Numbered from the stretch's first letter, positions 17,972 to 26,103 are shown. The stretch: 64,000 bases of DNA from QQWI01 sp964522015 (GCA_964522015.1 CAZFST010000024.1:12125-76124); one strand, 5' to 3'. A program made the numbers and translations. Notes: generated by a model from the sequence alone, not told the origin.

Positions 17972-18439
17972 TTACTTTATCAGGGGGATTAAATAGCCAT
18001 AGCCTTCTGCTTCCATCTGACTCTCAGGTACAAATCTGACTGCTGCGCTATTAATACAAAATCTCAAACCACCTGCTTCTTTGGGGCCATCTTCAAAAAC
18101 ATGTCCAAGATGACCTTGACCAGTGCGCCCCCTTACCTCAGTACGAACCATATGAAACTTCTTATCTTCTACATAGTTTACCACTTCAGGTTCGATTGGT
18201 TTTGAAAAACTTGGCCAGCCACAGCCAGAATTAAACTTATCCTTTCCACTAAATAGCGGTTCTCCAGTTGTTACATCAACATAGATACCTGGCCGAAAGT
18301 TGTCCCAGTACTCGTTTGTAAATGGCCGCTCTGTATCATTTAACTGTGTTACCCGGTATTGAATATCTGTTAATTTAGCCTTTAATTCTGCATTCCCAGG
18401 CTTAGTGTATATAGCTTCAATGGATTTAACTTCGTTCAT
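17972..18439 (-). CDS. msrB: Peptide methionine-(R)-S-oxide reductase
   Basis: 155 residues, a full single-domain MsrB. It reduces the R-sulfoxide of methionine in damaged proteins. Family motifs: GCGWPSF, VRTEVR, GHLGHVFEDGP and the catalytic Cys in RFCINSAAVRFVP. The CxxC pairs that bind zinc in some MsrBs are missing (TGEPLF in their place), so this is the zinc-free subtype. GAGGAGG lies upstream of the ATG. The promoter region contains an extended -10 and a Fur-type box, suggesting iron- or peroxide-responsive expression. No msrA is fused or adjacent. Confidence 0.95.
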   Translation of the reverse strand: MNEVKSIEAIYTKPGNAELKAKLTDIQYRVTQLNDTERPFTNEYWDNFRPGIYVDVTTGEPLFSGKDKFNSGCGWPSFSKPIEPEVVNYVEDKKFHMVRTEVRGRTGQGHLGHVFEDGPKEAGGLRFCINSAAVRFVPESQMEAEGYGYLIPLIK

Positions 18440-18497
18440 GATATCTGCTACCTCCTCTACTTAAACCTACTTGATCTGATCTTTCTTATATCATCTT

Positions 18498-18536
18498 ATT
18501 ATACCACAACTCAAGTTTAAATGATAATGATTATCG
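18498..18536 (-). promoter_or_regulatory. msrB promoter with Fur-like box
   Basis: On the minus strand, TGG-TATAAT (18498-18506) forms an extended -10. The -35 region, 18 bp upstream, is TTATCA and sits inside TGATAAT-G-ATTATCG (18522-18536), which matches the 7-1-7 Fur consensus TGATAATNATTATCA at 13 of 14 fixed positions. A repressor bound there would cover the -35. PerR is the alternative family member. Confidence 0.75.
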
Positions 18537-18606
18537 TTGCAACCGTTACGAATTCTCATCAAGTCACCTAGAAATTTTAATGTTCCGTCATGTACATAAA
18601 ATATGA

Positions 18607-18635
18607 TTGTAACTTTTGCTAAAATTCTATATACT
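18607..18635 (+). promoter_or_regulatory. Sigma-A promoter of the KdpD-like kinase gene
   Basis: TTGTAA (18607-18612), 17-bp spacer, TATACT (18630-18635), 66 bp before the start codon. The Fur-like box lies about 70 bp further upstream. Confidence 0.6.
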
Positions 18636-18700
18636 CTTCTAGTTGGCACAACACAAAGCTTAATACATAAGTATTTCACTTCACTACTAGGAGATTATTC

Positions 18701-20239
18701 ATGAATCCATCAGCATTAAAAAAGCAACTGAAGATAGTAAGAAACATTGGTACTGTCATTATCCAACTTGGTATCGCAACCGGAATTGCCTATTTCTTTA
18801 GGTATAGTGGATTTAATGACGCAAATATAATCCTGATTTATATTCTATCGGTTTTAATTGTGTCCTACCTCATTGAAGGTTATACCACAAGTATTATTGC
18901 TTCCCTGGCAAGCGTACTGACCTATGGTTTCTTCTTTACAGAACCCTATTACTCATTTATGGTTTATAAAGCAGAACACCTTTTTACATTGATGTTTATG
19001 CTGCTATCTGCAGTTATTACAAGTACCTTGACCTTTAAGGTCCAGCATAGTGCAAAGCTTTCTAGGCAAAGAGAAAGACGTGCCTACTTGCTCTATTTAA
19101 TAGCTGAACGCTTAATTCGAGCAAAACATATTCAAGATATTGCAAATGTCATTGGCGAAGAGTGTTCAAAAATTCTTAAAACAGATATTATTATTTCTCT
19201 AGGTGTCCCACAGGACAACGTCAGTAATTTTATGTTTTATAATAAGGGCAAAAAAGTCGAAGGGGAAACCACGATTGCCTCGCATCAAGTCTCATCAATG
19301 CAAAATGTTTACAAAAGAAGAATTGCGGAAGTCGTCGAGAAAAAATTCTACGATGATGTCACTACTTTTTACGTTCCAATTATCGGTAACGACGTAACAT
19401 ATGGCGTCCTTGGCTTTAGGCTCTATAGAAATGATGTCATCGGAGAAGAGCAAACAGAACTTGCTATTGCCATTGCTGCTCAAATGACAATGGCCTATGA
19501 ACGCGAAAGGTATCTTGAGGAAAAACTTGCAGCATCCCTTATTGCAGAAAGCGAGCATATAAAAGGAAAAGCCCTTGGATCCATTTCTGATGATTTAAGA
19601 ATCCCATTGACTTCTATCTTAAAAACTACTGAACAATTGATTGAGGCTGGTGATGATCTCAATCAGCTCCAAAGAAACAATTTGCTAAAAGGTATTTATT
19701 GTGATGTCCAGTGGGTTTTTCACACCGTTGAAAATACCCATATCCTCATTCAGATGGATGATGGCCTCATCATTCTGGATAAGGCATCAGAAAACATAAA
19801 AAAACTGATGGATACAGTCTGTGTCCGCGTTAAAAAGCGAACCGTTAACCATAAGATTACTTGTAAAGTCCATGATCCTAATTTAACAGCATTCATCGAC
19901 AGACACCGCATTAAACAAGTTTTGTACAACCTAATTGACAATGCTGTCAAATATACGCCTGCAGGTTCGCAAATTGCCATATCAGCGATTGAGCAAAACA
20001 ATATGGTTACCATTACTGTTTCAGATAATGGGTTGGGTATTTCCGAAGAAGCTTTGCAAAAATTAACTGCTCGTTCTTTTATACCATCTCAACACCAAAA
20101 TCAAAACTCCCCTGCCGTAGGACTTGGTCTGGTTGTTTCTCAAGCTATTGTTATGTCTCATGGGGGTAATTTTTCAGTTAGCCTAAATCCCCAAGGTGGC
20201 ACTCAGATTACCTTTTCAATTCCCCTTACTACAATTTAA
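18701..20239 (+). CDS. KdpD-derived membrane histidine kinase-like protein lacking the acceptor His
   Basis: 512 residues. Four membrane helices (about 15-115) form a KdpD-type DUF4118 unit: ILIYILSVLIVSYL, then FFFTEPYYSFMVY. Then a GAF-like domain (about 135-270), a dimerisation region and a HATPase domain (LIDNAVKYTPAG, VSDNGLGIS, GLGLVVSQAIV). The N-terminal KdpD and Usp domains are absent. In the H-box, where KdpD-type kinases read SxSHDLRTPLTS, this protein has SISDDLRIPLTS: Asp297 (GAT) replaces the phosphorylated His. ATP sites look normal. It may be a pseudokinase or signal-integrating partner of another kinase. No kdpE, kdpFABC or response regulator is nearby. TAGGAG precedes the ATG. 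Confidence 0.88.
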   Translation: MNPSALKKQLKIVRNIGTVIIQLGIATGIAYFFRYSGFNDANIILIYILSVLIVSYLIEGYTTSIIASLASVLTYGFFFTEPYYSFMVYKAEHLFTLMFMLLSAVITSTLTFKVQHSAKLSRQRERRAYLLYLIAERLIRAKHIQDIANVIGEECSKILKTDIIISLGVPQDNVSNFMFYNKGKKVEGETTIASHQVSSMQNVYKRRIAEVVEKKFYDDVTTFYVPIIGNDVTYGVLGFRLYRNDVIGEEQTELAIAIAAQMTMAYERERYLEEKLAASLIAESEHIKGKALGSISDDLRIPLTSILKTTEQLIEAGDDLNQLQRNNLLKGIYCDVQWVFHTVENTHILIQMDDGLIILDKASENIKKLMDTVCVRVKKRTVNHKITCKVHDPNLTAFIDRHRIKQVLYNLIDNAVKYTPAGSQIAISAIEQNNMVTITVSDNGLGISEEALQKLTARSFIPSQHQNQNSPAVGLGLVVSQAIVMSHGGNFSVSLNPQGGTQITFSIPLTTI

Positions 20240-20260
20240 AACACACAAAAAATAAAAAAA

Positions 20261-20306
20261 GGGCTATTGCAAATCTAATATTTAGATGAGCAATAGTCCT
20301 TTTTTA
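20261..20306. terminator. Bidirectional terminator between the kinase and GGDEF genes
   Basis: GGgCTATTGCaaATCTA pairs with TTAGATgaGCAATAGtCC. T-runs are present in both directions, and the right end touches the stop of the convergent GGDEF gene. Confidence 0.88.
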
Positions 20307-21755
20307 GTTGGTTAACTCAATGCGATTCCGACCATTGGCTTTTGCTAAGTAAAGTGCAATATCTGCACGATTGAATGTTTCTTCAACCTGATCCAGTACA
20401 TAGTCTGCCAAACCTATGGAGACAGTAACACCAAAGGCATTGGGGTGAGTTGCTAATGTCGTCTGAAATGCTTGACACAAAATATTGACATCTTGCAGCG
20501 TTCTATTTTCAAAAATAGCTGCAAACTCTTCTCCACCATATCGAGCACAGATGGCCCCTTCAAAATGATTTACCATCAATTCAGAAATAATCACTAGCAA
20601 TTGATCCCCCTGAACGTGACCATATGTATCATTGATTGCTTTAAAATGGTCAATATCAAGCATCATAACCACCCCTGGAACTGAGATGTTTTCAAAACAA
20701 GTGATTAGATGCCTCCGATTAGATAATTGAGTCAAAGAATCAATTGAAGCCAGATGCATCAATTGTTGCTTGACTAAAACAGTTTCACTTTCATCATTAA
20801 AAACTAAGATAAGACCATGGCGCTTGGCTATTTCTAAAACACGAATATGGTAGAAATGCTCCCCAATTTGCATATGCTGCGATTCTGGTCCGTTGATGAT
20901 ATCAACGAGTACTGATATTTCATCAATTTGTCGACCAACAGCCAGACTCTTAATTGGAAATTCACTGGACTTTGCTGACATATTTAAAGAGATTATAAAA
21001 CCATCATGGTCTACTACGATGACAGATTCATCTATGGCATCCATCACCATTTCATGGGTGATTTCACTTAGAAACAAAATATCATATCTTTGAATGCCAC
21101 CAAAAACAAACAGACTTAAACACAAAAACGAGAATGGTGATAAATCAATATATGAAAATCCAATGTCAAAAAAATAATAGGTTGAGCTAACAAGAGGTAT
21201 ACAAAATCCGATTATTTGAAGAATCAACCTGCGCTTGCTTGCACCCATTGCCCCTTTCAGACGTGAAAGCAAGGTGGCAATACTATAAATAAAAGATGCA
21301 TAGTCTAAAATCACTTGAAAATAGTATATTGGACCTTTAACAAACCCCATAACTGGGAAGCCATTAGAATAATCTACAAATGTATGTGTATAATATAGAT
21401 GGTGATGGTCATTGGTCGCAACCATCATATAAACAGCCAAATTCAAGATTGCCAAAAGCAGAACCAAAAGCTTTTTACTGATATGTTTTTCTTTTGATTG
21501 TTTATGAATAAAATTAACAATCAAAACGGGATAAAATGCTGCTGCCAGATATTCAATACGAACAAAAAATAGCATCTGATTTAAGGTTTCTGACTGGATT
21601 TCAAATGCATATGCTAGGGTGTGAACCATCATTGCAGCTACTAAATAGGAAAAAGCTTGAGCACCAGCAACATGCTTATTTTTATTGGCATAGTAAGTTA
21701 GTCCCGCTAAAATCACACCAGCAATTAGCAAGAGACTCGAAATAATTTGATTCAC
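20304..21755 (-). CDS. 7TM - PAS - GGDEF diguanylate cyclase
   Basis: 483 residues. Seven N-terminal membrane helices (about 1-230) match the 7TM sensor region found in front of histidine kinases and cyclases. A PAS-like segment (about 235-320) follows, then a GGDEF domain starting at ASIDSLTQLSNRRHL. The active loop is RYGGEEF, with MMLDIDHFKAINDTYGH and VTVSIG intact, so synthesis of cyclic di-GMP from GTP is expected. There is no clear RxxD inhibitory site. The start is GTG with GGGAGG upstream. It has its own promoter region, because a terminator separates it from the upstream PqqD-like gene. Confidence 0.93.
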   Translation of the reverse strand: MNQIISSLLLIAGVILAGLTYYANKNKHVAGAQAFSYLVAAMMVHTLAYAFEIQSETLNQMLFFVRIEYLAAAFYPVLIVNFIHKQSKEKHISKKLLVLLLAILNLAVYMMVATNDHHHLYYTHTFVDYSNGFPVMGFVKGPIYYFQVILDYASFIYSIATLLSRLKGAMGASKRRLILQIIGFCIPLVSSTYYFFDIGFSYIDLSPFSFLCLSLFVFGGIQRYDILFLSEITHEMVMDAIDESVIVVDHDGFIISLNMSAKSSEFPIKSLAVGRQIDEISVLVDIINGPESQHMQIGEHFYHIRVLEIAKRHGLILVFNDESETVLVKQQLMHLASIDSLTQLSNRRHLITCFENISVPGVVMMLDIDHFKAINDTYGHVQGDQLLVIISELMVNHFEGAICARYGGEEFAAIFENRTLQDVNILCQAFQTTLATHPNAFGVTVSIGLADYVLDQVEETFNRADIALYLAKANGRNRIELTN

Positions 21756-21868
21756 AATTGCCTCCCGGCCTATCTTCTAAATTCTTAAACAAAACGACAT
21801 TGATTTTATTATAACTTATTTTTTCAGCTTTTGCTTTTGTTTTTGTTTTAAGAACAATCCTGCTAAAT

Positions 21869-21902
21869 CAAAAAATCAGTCCTAGTCAAATTGCTAGGAC
21901 TG
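21869..21902 (-). terminator. Terminator of the PqqD-like gene
   Basis: CAGTCCTAG and CTAGGACTG are perfect 9-bp arms. On the minus strand they are followed by ATTTTTTG. Confidence 0.85.
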
Positions 21903-21974
21903 TTGCTACCAGTAAAACATTTTTTCTATTTTTCTTAAATAGCCAAAAGGCATCTCCTAATTCTCTCATTTAAC

Positions 21975-22325
21975 TTACTCTTCTATTAAAAATCCTTGGT
22001 TAATTAAATCCTGACAAAGATTGCGAACCCCTTCAAGACATTCTGAAGTTTCAACCTTAATGAGACTTTGCACCGTGTCAACGACATCCTCTAAAGTACT
22101 TGGTACTTTAAGGGCATCCCATATAATAATCCCCATGGGATCTAAGGTATAATAATGGCCCCGCTTTTGATGGTGCAATCCCATTTCATCACTTAAATTG
22201 ATGTGTGTAATGATGGGATTTTGGTAAAAACGAACACTTTCGCTGTATTTATTACTTGAACCCACAGAAAGGAGCTTTTCTTTAGATGGTCTTTGTTTTT
22301 TTCCATGTTCTATGGAATCTGGCAT
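21975..22325 (-). CDS. PqqD-family (RRE-fold) protein, orphan
   Basis: 116 residues. The first 30 are polar. From about residue 45 the protein fits the PqqD/RRE fold: YYTLDPMGIIIWDAL, then TLEDVVDTVQSLI and a C-terminal DLINQGFLIEE. PqqD-type domains bind leader peptides of ribosomally made peptides and deliver them to radical-SAM or other modifying enzymes. Here no precursor, maturase, protease or transporter of that kind lies within 10 kb. The nearest possible relative is the NTP_transf_5 protein at 43279, a family often found with PqqD. A sharp terminator follows. The call rests on the pattern alone. Confidence 0.72.
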   Translation of the reverse strand: MPDSIEHGKKQRPSKEKLLSVGSSNKYSESVRFYQNPIITHINLSDEMGLHHQKRGHYYTLDPMGIIIWDALKVPSTLEDVVDTVQSLIKVETSECLEGVRNLCQDLINQGFLIEE

Positions 22326-22602
22326 GATAGGCTCCTTTGTAAAATTTCAGTAAGATGATAGATGCTGTCTAAACATTGCTTTAGAGAGCTTCGTTTAGAA
22401 TCAGTATACACAACCATAGCCGTTTAATCATGAAAACTTGATGAATTCATAAAATTTCGCCCTGTTTTTATAAAAAAGTTCGACCAGTGAAAAGTTCCTA
22501 TCCAAATGCATAAATATTTTTCGAAGGGGTATAATTTCAAAATGAAATAGTCTTTTTGCAGATAATATAATCAGATGCTTGTTAAGCCTACAGGAGAAAA
22601 CT

Positions 22603-23691
22603 ATGCGCTATCTACCACTGGAGTTCGTCACCATAAATCAAGTGTTAGCACAACCCATCTACGACAAAAAATTTGTTGAGCAACTTTTTGATGATGGACA
22701 CCTGAACGGCACGCGCATAGAGGCACTTAAAAGGTTGGGTTATTATTCCGTCTATGTGAAAGAAGAAGATAAGCCAGACATCAAGAACTCCATTCACCAC
22801 GATACACTAAGCGCACTCTATACTGAGTGTTCAGAACTGTTCCTTCTTTTACAGGGCTTTACCCAATCAATGAAGAGAAATACCAAATTAAATTTTTCGA
22901 TTGATCAGACAAAACGGTTGAATGCCAGTATTTTGTCATTGGAACCCATAGTCGATCAAGTGATTCTAGTATTATTAAAAGATTCTTCACCACTGATTCA
23001 CATGTACGAAAGCAAATCAATTTTTCTCTATCCAGTACAACATGCCGTCCAAACCGCTGTATTTGCTGTCAAAATTGGACTTAAGCGGAATCTAAACATG
23101 CAAGCGCTTCGAAATCTATTTATGGGAGCTCTATTAAATGACGTAGGTTACCTATTGATAAAAGAATTTGATCCTTTTAAAATTGGCCGTATTTATGGCG
23201 ATCAAAAGGAAGATTTAAACTCCCATGTTAGATATACTTATGATTTGATCTCACAATGTGAGACCGTCAATAATACAACCCGAACCATCTGTATGCAACA
23301 CCACGAAAAAGAGGATGGTACTGGCTATCCTAGTGGCCTTACTAGTGAAAAGATTAATCCACTTTCAAAAGTCCTTAGTGCTTGCATCGCTTTTGATGCA
23401 TTAATATCCGATAGACCCTACAGACCAGCTTATCCCATTCATAAAGCACTAAAAATTATGACTGATATGGTGGGTTCGTCCTTTGACAGTTTAGTGATAG
23501 AACAACTTAGATTAACCGTTGCCCCTTTTCCATTAGGTACAATTATTACTTATAACAAAGAAGTTGGATGTGTTATCGCATATGAGGATAAGACAAATAT
23601 GCCAATCATTGAATTTGCTAATGGTTCAAAGATTTCATATAACTCCATGGGGGATTATGTCGTGGGGCTTAAGTTCAAACTTTCAACGTAG
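22603..23691 (+). CDS. Degenerate HD-GYP protein (HD dyad replaced by ND)
   Basis: About 362 residues. It shares the layout of the HD-GYP protein at 16769: an N-terminal IYDKKFVEQLFDDGHL and YYSVYV segment, then an HD-GYP domain (about 145-320). The GYP part is intact (QHHEKEDGTGYP), but the HD dyad reads ALLNDVGY: Asn179 (AAT) replaces His, and the Lys of HDIGK is Tyr. Loss of one metal ligand should weaken or abolish phosphodiesterase activity, so it could be a c-di-GMP-binding effector or a partner. The start is ATG 22603 with CAGGAG upstream; a Met eight codons earlier has no ribosome site. Confidence 0.87.
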   Translation: MRYLPLEFVTINQVLAQPIYDKKFVEQLFDDGHLNGTRIEALKRLGYYSVYVKEEDKPDIKNSIHHDTLSALYTECSELFLLLQGFTQSMKRNTKLNFSIDQTKRLNASILSLEPIVDQVILVLLKDSSPLIHMYESKSIFLYPVQHAVQTAVFAVKIGLKRNLNMQALRNLFMGALLNDVGYLLIKEFDPFKIGRIYGDQKEDLNSHVRYTYDLISQCETVNNTTRTICMQHHEKEDGTGYPSGLTSEKINPLSKVLSACIAFDALISDRPYRPAYPIHKALKIMTDMVGSSFDSLVIEQLRLTVAPFPLGTIITYNKEVGCVIAYEDKTNMPIIEFANGSKISYNSMGDYVVGLKFKLST

Positions 23692-23720
23692 CGTTCACCA
23701 TTTTGGGTGAACGCTTTTTC
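23690..23720 (+). terminator. Terminator after the degenerate HD-GYP gene
   Basis: AGCGTTCACC and GGGTGAACGCT pair across a short loop and are followed by TTTTTCTTTTTTT, beginning at the stop codon. Confidence 0.9.
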
Positions 23721-23740
23721 TTTTTTTAGTCTCTTTTCAC

Positions 23741-24574
23741 TCAGTTTTTTTTCTGGGTTAGCTCTAGTATTGCAGATTTATTATGACTATTTATTAAGAT
23801 AAACAAGCCGCTTATCCCAATAATTACGCCATAAAGCAAAGGCCCCCTTACAAAATTGGATAGGGGTGTGGCACCAGAGAATTCCCTGAAATAGAAAATA
23901 ATCAGTCGTCCAACTGAAAAGGACAGACAAAAGAAAGCTAAAATCACACCATCTTTATTCAACCATGATTTAGGTAATTGTCTATTTCTTAAGTAGCTCA
24001 AATAAAAGGTCAAACAAACTGCAAAAAAAGCGGCTCCTACTTCATAAAGCTGCGTTGGATGTCTTAAGGACTGGGTCGTATCTTTGAATAACCCAAGCAA
24101 AGAGCTACCACCTAAAGTTCTAGCAAAAAAGTTTTGTTCAGCCCGCTCAAAATGCATAGCCCAAGGTACAGATGTGACCACTCCATAACAGCAACCATTA
24201 AAAAAACAACCTAATTTTGAGAGCATAATCGCAATACCCAAATGTGGTACCAGTTGGTCGGCTATACCAAGGCGTCTTAATTGCATATACTTTCCGATGA
24301 TGAACCAAATCATTAATGCCATTATCAGTCCACCATAAAGAGAAAAATTGACCAGCTTCAGTGCCCATAACCTTGATGGTACAGCCATGATTCTAGCAGG
24401 GTATAAAGCAGCGTACAAAAGCCTAGAGCCTATAAAAAACGACAAAACAACAAGCACATCCACTAAAAAGATGTGCTTGTAACTTAACTGACATCGTTTG
24501 AGTATGACAGTAGATATGACTGTCATATAAATAGCTGCTAGCCAGTTCCAAAAAACATAGGCACTCACAATCAT
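23741..24574 (-). CDS. Lgt-family (prolipoprotein diacylglyceryl transferase-like) membrane protein
   Basis: 277 residues with about seven membrane helices. Lgt-family landmarks are SLYGGLI, LSKLGCFFNGCCYG, RHPTQLYE and, in the last third, a GRLIIFYFREF segment. It differs from housekeeping Lgt: the HGG-type motif reads YGG, and the Arg that precedes the GN-type motif is Lys. It belongs to the divergent 'GCFxxGCCYG' branch, so lipoprotein lipidation is plausible but not certain. Its ATG overlaps the stop of the upstream lipoprotein gene in TAATG, which suggests the two work together or that this is a dedicated modifying enzyme. A standard Lgt is presumably elsewhere in the genome. Confidence 0.8.
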   Translation of the reverse strand: MIVSAYVFWNWLAAIYMTVISTVILKRCQLSYKHIFLVDVLVVLSFFIGSRLLYAALYPARIMAVPSRLWALKLVNFSLYGGLIMALMIWFIIGKYMQLRRLGIADQLVPHLGIAIMLSKLGCFFNGCCYGVVTSVPWAMHFERAEQNFFARTLGGSSLLGLFKDTTQSLRHPTQLYEVGAAFFAVCLTFYLSYLRNRQLPKSWLNKDGVILAFFCLSFSVGRLIIFYFREFSGATPLSNFVRGPLLYGVIIGISGLFILINSHNKSAILELTQKKN

Positions 24575-25272
24575 TATTGGCCCTTAGTTGCTTTCCAAGT
24601 ACCTGAGATCATAACATCAGAACCTGTAAAATCCTTATACTCAACATTGCTTGATGTCATTTTGAACGTTCCTTGAAGCAACCCATCTTTAAGAATTTCA
24701 CCTTCAAATAGAGTCATTAGAGTTTCATTTTCTTGAACTTGGGAATTAGACATGGTCAATTTTCCAGGTTCATGGGTTAGTTCATACGCCTCATCCGTGG
24801 CCTCTTCGCATTCGTAATCTGGAAACGCAGTTGCAAAATCGACTTTAGCAGTGGCTGTCATCACATTATCAGCGCCTTTAGTGATGATAATGGTCAGTGG
24901 CACCTCTTTACCAATGGTGGCTTTTCCTTTTGCAAGGGCTTCTTCAAACTGTTTACGGGTTTCTGCATCATTTAAATCAATCTCTTCGCAGGCCTCTTTA
25001 TTCTCACCTGTAACTTCCGGGATAGAGCTTGGATCATCAAGGGCTTTTTGCATATAAGTCATCAGGGGTGAGTCTTGTATAATAAAAACCCCCGTGTAGG
25101 TGCCAGCTTCAAGTTCTATCTTTGGCGCTAAAATATTCAGTGGCGAGCCCCCACCACTATCACTGCATCCAGTTAAGGTTAGTACCAATAATAGCAATAC
25201 CAACCCCACTGAAAGATAACGCCTGTTCGTTCCCAATTTTCTTATTTCATTTTCAACAGTTTGTTTTCCCAT
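24574..25272 (-). CDS. Lipoprotein of unknown function
   Basis: 232 residues. Positively charged N terminus, hydrophobic segment (about 19-34), lipobox L-T-G-C, then a Ser/Gly linker. The mature part is acidic, with beta-rich stretches such as LEAGTYTGVFI and LQGTFKMTSSN near the C terminus and two pairs of Cys-containing acidic segments (ACEEIDLND and DYECEEATDE). It probably folds as a small beta-sheet domain on the outer membrane face. I recognise no family. GGGAGAAGGG precedes the ATG. It is coupled to the Lgt-like gene downstream and points away from the tetR operon. Confidence 0.78.
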   Translation of the reverse strand: MGKQTVENEIRKLGTNRRYLSVGLVLLLLVLTLTGCSDSGGGSPLNILAPKIELEAGTYTGVFIIQDSPLMTYMQKALDDPSSIPEVTGENKEACEEIDLNDAETRKQFEEALAKGKATIGKEVPLTIIITKGADNVMTATAKVDFATAFPDYECEEATDEAYELTHEPGKLTMSNSQVQENETLMTLFEGEILKDGLLQGTFKMTSSNVEYKDFTGSDVMISGTWKATKGQ

Positions 25273-25355
25273 GACCCTTCTCCCTTCATTTTACCCTTAA
25301 CTTCCTATGTAAGAAATGACTACTATCTCACCTCATACCCAGTTTTCAAATTCTA

Positions 25356-25408
25356 AAGCTACTTTTCATAGACATAAGCTACTTTTCATATTCTAAAGCT
25401 ACTTTTCA
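25356..25408. repeat. Three 20-bp direct repeats (iterons) upstream of tetR
   Basis: AAGCTACTTTTCA occurs at 25356, 25376 and 25396, exactly 20 bp apart, with partly conserved flanks (ATTCTA before copies 1 and 3). A degenerate fourth copy (GTTTTCAAA) precedes them. They end 10 bp before the -35 of the tetR promoter. Confidence 0.85.
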
Positions 25409-25417
25409 AATTTTATC

Positions 25418-25458
25418 TTGACAGAGAATGATTATCATCTTATACTGAACACAGTTCA
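25418..25458 (+). promoter_or_regulatory. tetR operon promoter with Fur-like box and TetR operator
   Basis: TTGACA (25418-25423), 17-bp spacer, TATACT (25441-25446). Inside the spacer AGAGAAT-G-ATTATCA (25423-25437) matches the 7-1-7 Fur consensus at 12 of 14 positions. TGAAC-ACA-GTTCA (25446-25458) overlaps the -10/+1 region and recurs before the MFS gene, as expected for the product of tetR. Confidence 0.83.
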
Positions 25459-25474
25459 ATTAAAGAGGTGATAC

Positions 25475-26029
25475 ATGCCAAAAGTTATATTACAACCCAA
25501 AGAAACCATTTTGAAAGTCGCACGAGAAATTTTGGAGACCGAAGGCTATTCTGCCCTTAGTATCCGATCCCTTGCCAATAAAAGTGGCGTTTCAGTCGGA
25601 ACGATTTATAATTACTTTCAAGATAAAAACACACTTGACCATTATTTAATGAGTACATTTTGGCGTGATTTTGAGTTAGCAGTGGAAGCAATTTGCATGG
25701 ATCAACAATTGGACTTCTTTACACAACTTGAAATGATTCATTATAAAATGGCCGACTTTATGCAGCTGTTTCAAAGTCTTTTCAGTACCGCCTTAGAAAG
25801 CCGGAACTACCAATATTCACAACAAGACAGGGAAGAAAAAAACGCCATGCAAATGCGAATTGCTCAATCCATTGAAAAAGCCCTATGTTTTAGCTACCCT
25901 AACCTTGATGTAGGATTAAGCCCCTCAGAAATTACCGCTTGGATCTTAAATAGCCTGATGATGGTTAGTCACTTAAGAAGTATGACTTACCAACAGCTGG
26001 TCAAAATCATTAAAACCGTTATACAATAG
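25475..26029 (+). CDS. TetR-family transcriptional regulator
   Basis: 184 residues. The TetR N-terminal DNA-binding domain spans about 5-55: ILKVAREILETEGYSALSIR, then the helix-turn-helix ANKSGVSVGTIYNYFQDK. The C-terminal ligand domain is all-helical with no recognisable subfamily. AGAGGTG precedes the ATG. It heads the tetR-MFS-B12-permease-ATPase operon, and its probable operator TGAAC-N3-GTTCA occurs at its own promoter and before the MFS gene. It is therefore most likely an autorepressor released by the substrate of the pumps. A weak hairpin with T-run (26039-26062) separates it from the MFS gene. Confidence 0.92.
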   Translation: MPKVILQPKETILKVAREILETEGYSALSIRSLANKSGVSVGTIYNYFQDKNTLDHYLMSTFWRDFELAVEAICMDQQLDFFTQLEMIHYKMADFMQLFQSLFSTALESRNYQYSQQDREEKNAMQMRIAQSIEKALCFSYPNLDVGLSPSEITAWILNSLMMVSHLRSMTYQQLVKIIKTVIQ

Positions 26030-26075
26030 TTTGATTCTAAGAGATGTCATTGGCATCTTTTTTATGAACTTTAAC

Positions 26076-26088
26076 TGAACAGTGTTCA
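26076..26088 (+). promoter_or_regulatory. Second TetR-type operator before the MFS gene
   Basis: TGAAC-AGT-GTTCA repeats the palindrome found at the tetR promoter (same half-sites, same three-base spacing), five bases before the AGGAGG of the MFS gene. Confidence 0.75.
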
Positions 26089-26103
26089 CTTTAGGAGGAA
26101 ACA

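Noticed and set aside
18701..20239. Kdp potassium-transport locus
   Set aside because: Only the membrane, GAF and kinase parts of a KdpD-like protein are present; no kdpFABC, kdpE or Usp domain.
25356..25408. 20-bp direct repeats as a CRISPR array
   Set aside because: Only three copies, with about 7 bp between the conserved cores, no cas genes, and position just before a promoter.
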